Shown here: piece after piece, positions 1 through 9,400 of the stretch
How positions within the stretch are numbered: the first letter of the stretch is position 1
Layout of the letters: every line of letters starts with the position of its first letter
NCBI GenBank assembly: GCA_002353555.1
Contig: DEJO01000011.1
Coordinates: 31,128 to 95,127, forward strand
DNA: 64,000 nucleotides
Direction: 5' to 3'
Source: Prevotella sp. UBA2746
GTDB taxonomy: Bacteria > Bacteroidota > Bacteroidia > Bacteroidales > Bacteroidaceae
The notes under the pieces: model-generated
The model's database searches: none
Seen by the model: the letters and a program-made list of their open reading frames with translations, nothing else
Told to the model about the DNA's origin: nothing
Made by a program: the position numbers and the translations under genes

Positions 1-3000
1 GCTGCTTCGGGTCGTTCGTAGCCGAGAAACGAGTAGGTTCGCTATAACCCTTATTGTCTGCTCTTACATAAAGGTGTTCATTCAATTGCCAGTTCTGGTC
101 AAGGAAGTAGAAGTAGTCACGCTTCTTCTTTCCCTTGAAGGTAGCATCGGCATCCAAGTTGCGGAACGTAGCCAGGTCGCTCTCCGAGATAAAGAGCGGT
201 GCATTCTCGGTATCTACCGTGTAATAGACGTTGATGACCTGAGCCGTAGGATTGTCGCTGTCGTCCTGCTGAACGGTGTAGCTGCCGTTCTCGACAGTAT
301 ATTTACAATAGCGGCGGCGCAGTTCATGAGGAATGTTGATTTTATGTCCGTCGTAGGGTACGGTGTTGGTATATACACCAAATGGTTTCCATGAGCCATC
401 CTCCTGAGCATCCAGCGGCAGGTAGAAGTGGCCGTCTGTTCCGTCGATGACGTCTCCGGCAACAAAGGCGCGGTCGCTACGTTCGTAGGTCTTCGTCAGC
501 GCCAGTGCACCATGATTAGCCTCCGTACCCGGATAGATATTCACCGTCACCTTCTGATACTTCTTGTCATCCCAATTCCAGGCGAATGCCATGAAGGATG
601 CGGTCTTCATCTTGGCGATGTCAGGATACAGATTTGGATTATTGTTTTTGTTTCCTACATTCTTCTTTTCGGTATAGAACTGTCCGTTGTTGTTGTTGTC
701 ACTCCTCCTCTGAACCATCATGTCGTTATCACCGCTATCGTCGCCGTCCCACACTTGCATGACGAAGGTTCTGTATTCCTCTTCATCAGTCTGCACTGCC
801 TGCTTGGATATGGTGAAGTAACAGTTACTACTTTCTGCAGTATCAACAAAGTCTCTTGTCAGTTTCAGCACAGCACCCGCACCCTGTGCATCACCACCAA
901 CAACAGCCAGTCGTTTGGTCGGTCCAGCCTCTTTGTTGATGACATAGAACTTATAGGGGTTGCCTATGAAAGCCCACAGCCAGCTGCCTTCACGGAAACC
1001 CGTCTCATTGCCATCCTTATAGGTCTCTGCAATACGGCGGAAGTCGTTCAGCAAGGAGAGCATGTGCACCTTATAGGTTCTCTTCTGCGATGGGTAATAT
1101 CGGTTACCTATCAGCGTACTAACCTTATCTTCCGAACTTACCGGTACGGTCATCTCTCCTGTATCCTTATTCACATCGACGGTTCCTTCACGACGCAGGA
1201 AGTGGAAGCCTCCCACCTTAGCAGTGCTACCGTTGACAAACGAGAGCTCGGCAGGTGTCAGTCCCGCAATGTCTTCAGCTATGTCCTCGCTATTTTCAGG
1301 TGCACGGTAGCCATAGCGCACCTCCTTACCATAGTCTATTAGTTTCTTACCCTGAATGACGGCAACACTCTCCAGACCTTGCATAAGGAACGACCAGTTG
1401 TTGCTTGCCAATGCTTCCTCTTCAGTATTGAAGAAGGTGATGTTTTCAATTACTTGGTAAGGCACGTAGATGTGTGTCACCGTTGATATGGCACTACCCG
1501 AACCACTGACGGCTTCTCCCGGAGGATAGTTCGTCACTTTGCCTGAGTAGGTGTTGGTCGAGGAGTTGTAAGAGGTATAGGCACCTGGATAGTCGCAGTA
1601 GGCACGTATCAAGTACGTTGGCAGCGGAGCTGTACGCACACCGAGCGTATGCATCAGCGACGTACCGGCAACAGCATAGAACTCGCCCGTGGTTTGAACA
1701 TCAGGACCATTGCTGTTGATGTCGCGCACGTGGATTTGATAGCGCTGAATCGGATACAACTTGACAGCCTGCATTGCCACGCTGTCAGCCTTCGTATTGA
1801 TCACATTGTTGTTCTCATCCACATCATAGACCCAGCCATTCACGCCCGGATTGCCGCTGGTCAGATTGGTCACGGCACCCTCGTGGTCGAAGCGCATACA
1901 GAAGCGCAGGTTGCCATGCTTATCCTTGATGACCATGAAGGTGGCGTTGGTAATCTTCGGCAGCAGGTGGTCATGGTTTTCCGATGCGTCAAAAGGTGTC
2001 ACCTCCGTGTTCTCACCCAGACCCATCGTATATGGGAGAGTTGCCAGCCAGTGCTGATAGTTCGTCAACGTAGCATCGGCAGCAGCTGTTTTGAAGTACT
2101 TGCCATTGTTCACATTTTTCACCTGTACATTATAAGGGTCGAAGCACATCTGGTCATCGGTATAGGTCTGTGCCTCACCAGTCCATCCCATCTCAGCATC
2201 TATGGTAGCGTTAGGAGCCAGATACCACAGCATGTCGTTGGTGACATCGCCCGTGATATTGAGATTTTCATTGCCGCCAGTGACGGTTACTTCCGTAGAA
2301 CCGCCAATGGTCGTCTCGTTGGCAGCCGTTGCCCACTTGCTGTTCTGCTGAATCATCACCGGAGCACTCTTGCCTTCGCCGTTGGCATAGAGATAGAGAT
2401 ACTTGTACTCGTCCTTCACGTCGTAGGTAACATACCAGTTGCCATCGTTGTCACCATAGTTGGGCGGGAAGTCAATCAGACTCTCCGAAGTATATTCGGC
2501 TTGCCCGTCTGCCGTCATGGCAGGGTCGTATGGAGCATACTGGGGACGTCCTGTTCGTTTCTCGGCTTTCTGATACCAACGATAGGTCACCATCGGACTG
2601 TCGTAAGAGCCGATAAAGATGGTTCTTGCCTTGGACAAAGCCGTCTGTGTTTCATTCGTCGAAGTATTGGGCATCGGGTGGCGGAACACCTCCCAGCCAC
2701 GCTTGTCGAGCAAGATGATGGCAGGTTCTGTCTGCACCTCTACCAAGTCGAACTCGGCACCAACATCGAAAGTCTGATACCAGTGGTTCTTATATTCATA
2801 TACCTTGGATTTTTTCCATCCTGGTCGGGCGTATGCCCATGCCTCATACCTGTGCCAGCCGCGTGCTTCAAGCTCGGCTATTTGGGCAGGAGTCAAGACA
2901 TCGTCATTCTCTTCAAAGAAGTAATTACCCTTAATCAAGTCGTAGTTCTTCCAATACTGTTCCAGAGAGTTGACGGTGCGGTGCGCCGTCGTTGTTCCAT

Positions 3001-5692
3001 CGGAGATAGGAGCAGATGTTACCAGACGATATTTACCCTTACTACCCAGAATCATGTATTCAGTAGGAACAGCGGTTGCCGTTGCCGGCTGCTGAGCCAC
3101 ATTCGGGTCTTTGGAGATGGTTGAGGTGACAACGCTTCTGAGCGTACTATTATAATAGGTATAGAAGTAGCTGTAGTAGCTGTCTGTCACATTGCCTTCG
3201 CCATCCTTGTATTGCTGTGCCCAATTACTTGCTGCCACGATGGTGACGTGATAGGGGTCGAGCTGTCCAGTGCTGTTATCGGCTTCCAAATACCACGACC
3301 AACGAGTACGTTCGTTGGCAGCATTGGTAAACTGTTTGTTACGCACGGAGTCGCAATAGACGTTGAAGTTTCCGTCACCATTGATGTAGGCATATTCAGC
3401 CTTGTATTGTTTGTTCAAGACGCCCAAACTTTCATTCGAACCGTCAGCCTTTCGGGTGGTATGCACACCGTCAGTCAGACCGTCCTTACCGTCTTCCTGG
3501 TAGTAGTTCTGTCCGTTCAGGAAGCGAATCATGTATTTCTTCTTGTCGCTTGCCTTGTGCTTGCCGTGGTCGATGCCTGCTGCGGTCTCATTCTCCACAG
3601 GCGTGAGGTCCACCTCCGTACCGACATCGTAGGTCACATAGATGTCCGTCTGTCCGGTGGTCACCCTACCGGTCATATCTTGGTTGGCATCGTTAAGGGT
3701 ATAGACACCACCGCTAACGGTGAAGGCGCTGAGCGGATAATAGTGATAAGTTGACACCAGCGGACTGTAGATTTCCTCCGGCACGGCAAGTAGCACTTTC
3801 TTGTTCTTGGCACTGATGACCTCCTTGCCCTGTTTGTCGATGATGTGGTAGGTCACCTCGTCGTCGCGCATCTCGTAAATCTGCATCTGCACGGCATCGT
3901 TCTCATCGCCTACGTGAGAACTGTTCATGAAACGAGGACGCACTTCGTCCCAGTCGCCATCTGAATCACCGTAATAACCCCAGGAATACTGGTCGTCACC
4001 TTCGTCGGAGCTATTGACGGCGCGGAAGAGGAACTTCGGACGATCTGACTGATATTGCGAGCTCAGCACCAGGAAGTAGCGACCAGGCATGTGACCCGTA
4101 TAGGAGTCGGTTTTCTGAATGGCGGCACTATGTCCGGTGGGGCCCATATTTATCGACGTTGTGCCAGTACCCGTGAAGTAGGTACTGCTGCCCGCTGTCT
4201 CGTTGGTCACATAGATGCCGTACGGGTCGTTGCCCCAGGTACGCCAGATATAGTCAGCCTGAGCATTCTCTGCTTCCTCGGTATCGCCTTCCTTGACGTG
4301 GCTGTCCTCCGAACCCGTTGCGTCGTACTTCACGTAGCGGTCGTTGATGGCAACGGTATATTTGGCAGTACCATCGAGCTTCATCATAGGATTATCACCC
4401 GGCGTATAGCTATAGCGTACATAGATAGTCGGCGTTGTCTTCACATCGGGAAGCGTCGTGATGGCATTGCTCTGGTTGTTGGCGTTAGCCAGCGACGTGT
4501 AGTACGAATAGGTCACGGGCACCGCCGAACGGATAGCCTTCGGCACCTGCAGCGTTTCCGACTCGTCGATAGCGGCAAAAGCACGCGCGCGCTTCGTTCC
4601 GTCATCGCCCACGATGACGTACTTGTGCTTCTTCACACGATAGAACTGGCATTTGGCACGAGTGTCTGCTACCTGCTCGTGCTTAGAATGCAGGCGCATG
4701 TGGAGCGACGGATAACAGGCTTGCTCCAGACCACTGTACTGAGACTCCGAAGTTTCCTTGTTCAGCACGAACCATTTTACCGTATTACCACCATTACGAT
4801 AGACGTACAGAGGCTTTGCTGCTGCAATCTGGAATTGATTGGTTACATAACGGAAGAAGAATCGCTGCACATTGGTAGAAGACGAGGTGTTGTCGGGTTG
4901 ATACGCAAGATGCAAGTAAGGTTGATCTTCAACACTTGTAAAAGGAATGGAGTTCGTCTGTATAGCCGTCAGCACCCTTCCAGAAAGCGAAACATTCTGA
5001 ATCTTGATGTCGTAGGGGTCTGGATGACCAAAGACTCCTTCTGCTCCTGCCTTGGTACCAATAAAAAACCACTGGTATGCCTTCTCGCCTCCATGCGCAT
5101 TAAGAGTAGCCGCCACCTGATTGGCTTTCGTCGGCGTCACACGGATGGGCTCGTCAGCCTTCGGAGTCACAGTGATATTCTTGTTGGGCTCCGTGTAAGA
5201 GTCTGTATCCGTACTGTAATACACCAGTCGGTTCTCCACCTGGAGGTTGTAGGCAACGCTACCGTCAATTCTTACCATATTGCCCTCGTTGTCCTTCACC
5301 GTTGCTGATGGATTGTAGCCATAGCGCACATAGATGTTCGCCACATTGTTGACGGGGGTCGGCGCCATAGATGCAATAGTAGCATTCTCGTCATACGCCA
5401 CAGCACCATGATCATCCACAGCTTCATCCTTGCCGTAGCGAGCATCGTTCTGCGCCTCTACCAACGTCTTGTAGTATCGGTAGTCTTTGGCAAACGGGGT
5501 ACGAGCCAAAGGAGGCAGAGTTAATTTGGAACCACTTTGACCGTCACCACCTTTAACCTGCATTACCAATTGTCCACTGTTGTTGATGATGTTATAGATG
5601 TAGATGTAATCATCAGCCCATGATTTATTGGATGCTCCGAAAACAAAGTATAAGAGCATCGCCAGCTTGATAAAATTCAGTTTCCTCAGCAT
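1..5692 (-). CDS. Giant modular secreted protein, C-terminus outside window (partial)
   Basis: The frame is open from the ATG at 5692 to the window edge (about 1,897 residues seen, no stop). The N-terminus (MLRKLNFIKLAMLLYFVFG...) is a signal peptide ending near ASNKSWA. It is followed by repeated beta-rich modules, each carrying a DPY or NPY signature preceded by W-rich text, at about residues 227, 491, 814, 1189 and 1580. The same modules in the same order occur in the complete neighbour at 6430-18579, so the two are tandem paralogues. Relative to that neighbour one module between residues 1189 and 1580 is missing. A segment near positions 330-480 (DGTDGHFYLP, NTVPYDGHKINIP, ELRRRYC) is nearly identical at protein level but diverged at synonymous sites. 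No catalytic motif was recognised. A surface or adhesive role is inferred from size, signal peptide and repeats only. A C-terminal sorting tail like that of the neighbour is expected but not visible. Confidence 0.85.
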   Translation of the reverse strand, partial: MLRKLNFIKLAMLLYFVFGASNKSWADDYIYIYNIINNSGQLVMQVKGGDGQSGSKLTLPPLARTPFAKDYRYYKTLVEAQNDARYGKDEAVDDHGAVAYDENATIASMAPTPVNNVANIYVRYGYNPSATVKDNEGNMVRIDGSVAYNLQVENRLVYYSTDTDSYTEPNKNITVTPKADEPIRVTPTKANQVAATLNAHGGEKAYQWFFIGTKAGAEGVFGHPDPYDIKIQNVSLSGRVLTAIQTNSIPFTSVEDQPYLHLAYQPDNTSSSTNVQRFFFRYVTNQFQIAAAKPLYVYRNGGNTVKWFVLNKETSESQYSGLEQACYPSLHMRLHSKHEQVADTRAKCQFYRVKKHKYVIVGDDGTKRARAFAAIDESETLQVPKAIRSAVPVTYSYYTSLANANNQSNAITTLPDVKTTPTIYVRYSYTPGDNPMMKLDGTAKYTVAINDRYVKYDATGSEDSHVKEGDTEEAENAQADYIWRTWGNDPYGIYVTNETAGSSTYFTGTGTTSINMGPTGHSAAIQKTDSYTGHMPGRYFLVLSSQYQSDRPKFLFRAVNSSDEGDDQYSWGYYGDSDGDWDEVRPRFMNSSHVGDENDAVQMQIYEMRDDEVTYHIIDKQGKEVISAKNKKVLLAVPEEIYSPLVSTYHYYPLSAFTVSGGVYTLNDANQDMTGRVTTGQTDIYVTYDVGTEVDLTPVENETAAGIDHGKHKASDKKKYMIRFLNGQNYYQEDGKDGLTDGVHTTRKADGSNESLGVLNKQYKAEYAYINGDGNFNVYCDSVRNKQFTNAANERTRWSWYLEADNSTGQLDPYHVTIVAASNWAQQYKDGEGNVTDSYYSYFYTYYNSTLRSVVTSTISKDPNVAQQPATATAVPTEYMILGSKGKYRLVTSAPISDGTTTAHRTVNSLEQYWKNYDLIKGNYFFEENDDVLTPAQIAELEARGWHRYEAWAYARPGWKKSKVYEYKNHWYQTFDVGAEFDLVEVQTEPAIILLDKRGWEVFRHPMPNTSTNETQTALSKARTIFIGSYDSPMVTYRWYQKAEKRTGRPQYAPYDPAMTADGQAEYTSESLIDFPPNYGDNDGNWYVTYDVKDEYKYLYLYANGEGKSAPVMIQQNSKWATAANETTIGGSTEVTVTGGNENLNITGDVTNDMLWYLAPNATIDAEMGWTGEAQTYTDDQMCFDPYNVQVKNVNNGKYFKTAAADATLTNYQHWLATLPYTMGLGENTEVTPFDASENHDHLLPKITNATFMVIKDKHGNLRFCMRFDHEGAVTNLTSGNPGVNGWVYDVDENNNVINTKADSVAMQAVKLYPIQRYQIHVRDINSNGPDVQTTGEFYAVAGTSLMHTLGVRTAPLPTYLIRAYCDYPGAYTSYNSSTNTYSGKVTNYPPGEAVSGSGSAISTVTHIYVPYQVIENITFFNTEEEALASNNWSFLMQGLESVAVIQGKKLIDYGKEVRYGYRAPENSEDIAEDIAGLTPAELSFVNGSTAKVGGFHFLRREGTVDVNKDTGEMTVPVSSEDKVSTLIGNRYYPSQKRTYKVHMLSLLNDFRRIAETYKDGNETGFREGSWLWAFIGNPYKFYVINKEAGPTKRLAVVGGDAQGAGAVLKLTRDFVDTAESSNCYFTISKQAVQTDEEEYRTFVMQVWDGDDSGDNDMMVQRRSDNNNNGQFYTEKKNVGNKNNNPNLYPDIAKMKTASFMAFAWNWDDKKYQKVTVNIYPGTEANHGALALTKTYERSDRAFVAGDVIDGTDGHFYLPLDAQEDGSWKPFGVYTNTVPYDGHKINIPHELRRRYCKYTVENGSYTVQQDDSDNPTAQVINVYYTVDTENAPLFISESDLATFRNLDADATFKGKKKRDYFYFLDQNWQLNEHLYVRADNKGYSEPTRFSATNDPKQ

Positions 5693-5778
5693 GTCGTATC
5701 TTTTTTTAATTACTAATAACAAACGAAATACAATCAATTACCCCCCCCGCACACCATATAATATGCAAGGAGATGTTG

Positions 5779-5786
5779 CAAAGATA
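5779..5786 (-). promoter_or_regulatory. Bacteroidetes-type -7 box for the partial giant gene
   Basis: On the minus strand this reads TATCTTTG followed by C, matching the TAnnTTTG consensus. An ATTG about 20 bp further upstream (5807-5810) could serve as a weak -33 element. Transcription would start near 5772, giving a leader of about 80 nt that includes a run of eight G (5741-5748 as C on the plus strand). Confidence 0.6.
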
Positions 5787-6187
5787 AATCATTACTCCCA
5801 TAAATGCAATAAAAACCGCATTAAAATTCTCTAATCTGTAAATTTTAATGCTCAAAAACTGTCAAAATTGTTACAAATCAACAAATGCAACGATAAATCC
5901 GTTCAATCGTTTTAATCGCGCTTCGCGGAGTTCTCTGGTAAGCGCTTTGCGGTTACGTATTCTAAACAAAAAAAACATCTGTGTTCATCTGTGTGTATCT
6001 GTGGGAGAAGCAAAAGGTAAAAGTTCGGAGCAGTTCGAACAACTCGAACTGTCAGTACGAACCCCAATAACTGCCAGTACGAAACGCTTGTACTTTTGCC
6101 GTACAATCACCAAAAGAGCTGCCTTCATGCCGAACAAATGTATCAGCATAAAGGCAGCACCTTCATTTCATAGCGCCTCAGCGCTGT
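5787..6187. other. Intergenic region between the two giant genes
   Basis: This gap of about 400 bp holds the upstream part of the promoter of the left giant gene and no convincing gene. Two short repeat patches are visible. One is a run of ATCTGTGT-like units around 5978-6002. The other is a direct repeat of the form TGNCAGTACGAA around 6049-6080. Small frames here have no start context or recognisable product. Confidence 0.6.
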
Positions 6188-6430
6188 TTAGAGCCGGTCC
6201 TTGTCTTCCCAATCGGTGAACATATTCGGACCACCGTTCAAGAAACCGTCATCCAACTCTTCTTCATCGAAGAACGAGCCACGGTTTTCACGACCGCCCT
6301 GCGGAGACGCATTGGAGCTAGGATTATCTTCTACCCAATCTGGTATACGCTCAGCAAGATGGGAATGCAAACGTAATTGCACTATCTGCGTATCGGGAAC
6401 TTGATATACTTTTTTCATTCTTTCCTTCAT
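6188..6430 (-). CDS. Small acidic KKVY-type protein, coupled to the giant gene
   Basis: An 80-residue protein (76 if translation starts at the internal ATG at 6418, giving MKKVYQVPDTQIVQLRLHSH). Its ATG overlaps the TAA of the giant gene upstream (TAATG), which suggests translational coupling and one transcript. After the KKVYxxP start, the chain becomes Gly/Asn/Ser rich and then strongly acidic (FFDEEELDDGFLNGG, DWEDKD). It has no signal peptide, membrane helix or known domain. A protein of the same design lies at 58335-58505, again directly downstream of a giant secreted protein. Short MKKxYxxP proteins ending in acidic text are, from memory, frequent in Prevotella and of unknown function. 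I infer a role tied to the giant gene but cannot name it. Confidence 0.7.
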   Translation of the reverse strand: MKERMKKVYQVPDTQIVQLRLHSHLAERIPDWVEDNPSSNASPQGGRENRGSFFDEEELDDGFLNGGPNMFTDWEDKDRL

Positions 6431-9400
6431 TACTTCTTGATTACGACTTTCTTACCATTGACAATATATACACCTGGGCTGACCACTTGGGTAACCTTAC
6501 GTCCCTGAAGGTCATAGATGGTATTGTCTTCATTCATAGGCATACGTTCGCTGGTTGTCACCTCCTGCACTCCGGTTGCTATCGGCGGGTCTTGAACCTC
6601 GTCCATGATTGCCGAGAAGTTCAAGAACAGGAACCGACCTCCTTGACCGGCTGTCTTAGGCTGAGTATAATAGAGTTTGTTGTGCACAACGAACTTATTG
6701 TTCTCCATGCCGGTATAGTCGCTATTGGCATTGCGCATGAAGCCCACGTTGCGGCCCGACTTACCGAAGACGAATACCCACTGATCGTCGGTGACGTCTT
6801 CCAGTTCCTGAGTCAGGTATTGGTACTTCAACTGACTGGCTCGTAGTCGTTCCACAGTATTTGCGTCCAATGTGATTTCTGACGGATCGGCAACGGTAAG
6901 CGGTACGGTACTTGCATCGGTTACTTCCTTTCCTGCAAGCTCCCAACCGTCAACGTAGATGATGGCAGGAACACCGGCTGGGAGGACTCTGTTGCCATTA
7001 GGCGCTTTCTCACCGGCAACCTTTGTAATGTTCACTTGATAATACTTCGAGCCGTTAGGTGCCGTTTTCTCCTCGCCACGCATGGTGTTGGTACAGCTGT
7101 AGGCGTAAGCACCAGTCGGAATGGTGACATCGAAAGGCAGACAGACGGAAGCATAGTACATATCTTCGCCGTAGTCTTTCAGCTTCAAATTCAGCGGTCG
7201 CTGATAAGTATTGCCGGCAGAGTTGGCGGCAGTCGTTCCGACGGGTTCGAGGAGCCACTTCGTGTCGTGTGTGTAGATGGTTTCACCATCGACGATTCCG
7301 TTGGAGATATTCAACTCGTCTGTCGTATCGTTGATACCGTACTTCATCTTGGTCGGGTCGTAGCTGAGGTATGAAGTTTCTGCATTCTCGCCTGTGACGT
7401 TTGCCTTGGTACGCATCTGGAATGCCGTCTGTCCGATGTCCTGCATCTGGAAGAGTTTGCTGTTCTCCTCTGCGTCTTCATCAGCCTTCAGGATATTGTC
7501 GCTGACCACCAGTCCCTGTGTCTGCATCTTCATGTAGCCGTTGGCATCGCGGGTAACGTAGAGGACGCTCGACGGGTCGAACTCCGGATCGGGCACTTCC
7601 AGGAGCGAGGTATTGGTGATGCCCTCTACCCAGTCGTTGCCGTTGTAGTCGGAAAGTTTGTCGAGGGTTGTCGGACTGCCCACCGTACCATAGAGGTGCA
7701 ATGGTGTGCCGCCCTCCTGCTCCAGTTCCTTCTTGTGCAGGTAGCCGCTGACATACTGACCGCCAACAAGTCCGTTGCCGGCTGAGTAAGCCTTCAGGCG
7801 GTAGTAGCCGTCGGTGAACTGCACGAGGTTTGCCGGGTTGTGGACAATGGCGACAGCGGTAGCAAGCTGCTCGGCAGAAGCTGAGCCATTGCTTACTGCA
7901 CCGAAGAGTGCCGGAACATCCACTGTTACTCCGCCATGAGAAAATGCTGTATTTTTGGCAATATCCGGATCAAGACCTCCTACGTAGCCAGCCCTGTTAT
8001 AATAAGACAGGATTTGTGCGGCTGTGGGGGGCACAAGCTGCCAGTTGCAATAGACGTTACGCATGGCCTCCCACTCCTGCATGTAGTTCAGCTGGACGGG
8101 GAAGTCGGTCGGTGCACCGTTGAAGAGGAAGGCACCTGAATACTTATATCCGTTCTGGTTCTTGATGTTAATACATCCGTCGATGGGGTGAATCATCATC
8201 GCACCGTCGTAGTTGCCCACCATCGCTTCGTAGATGGAGTGGTCCTTGTCGGCAGACGTACTCATCGTACCGTAAGCATTGGCAGAACCCTTGGCACCAT
8301 AGATGATACCACTCTCACCCGTGGCATTGTAGTTCAGCGTCGCATTGATAGCAGGCGTCTTCAGAATATTGTCGCTCCAGCCGGCATTGACCGTTCCGTC
8401 GAAGCCATGCTCCGCATAGCGGTTGTGCAGGACGAAGCCGTACGGGTCGCCCTCGATAGCCCACAGGTAGTCGTTGGTGGTGTGCTCGCCCTGGTCGGTG
8501 TTCTCAGCCGTCACGTTGTTACTCCTTGTATAGCGCATCAGGTTGCCCTTCTCTTGGTTCTGGATGCTCAGCCAGTGGATGGTGGCAGCCTTGGCAGCAT
8601 CATTTCCACCCGTGTTGGAACTTTGCAGTGCACGGAACTCTGCCGTAGGCTGGTACCTCACGAGCAGGTAGATGTGCTTGCCCTTCCACGATTTAGGTAT
8701 CGTCACCTCCAAGTCGTTATTTGCATTGAGGTTTGTCTTGAGGTCAGTTGGCACGTGGTGTTCCCAGAACGCCTCGTAGTCCGAATTTCGCGTGGCAATG
8801 CTATGTGCATTGGATGCCTGAGCGGGATTATACGTCAATGAGTCTATCCGGTTTGGATAGTTAATAGGAGCCCCAAGGCTATATTCCTCCTTATCCGGAG
8901 TATTATTGGTACCATCTGTTACTACATAGAACTTATAGTCGCAGAACTGTCGGCGCATCATCCACGGCATGATGATAGTGTTATCTACACCAAAGTTGCG
9001 CGTAGTATGGTCGGGGATAGGATTATCCGTGAAATTGCGCTTCGTATTTCCGGCAATAGGCGTATTATCTGCATAGTTGACCGCATCCAAGTGGAACGTC
9101 ACGCTGGCAGCCTGAGCACTCATCGGCACGACAAGGAAGCGCTCGGCAGTACCGAGAACCAGCGACGGGATGGTTGATCCGCCTGCCTTGACGGAAGGTC
9201 CGCCAGTAGCAGCAAGGTATTTCTCCGTATTAGCCACCGTTTCAGAAGGAGTCCACTCCTGCTTCATGCTATTGACGGTTACCAAAGTCTCCGGCTCCAT
9301 GTTCGGACCGACATAACAGCCTTCGTAAGTACCGCTCTGGACGACATTCGCTTGATCCCCTGTACCAAGCGAATAGCCTGAACCGTATGTAGTGCGCCAC

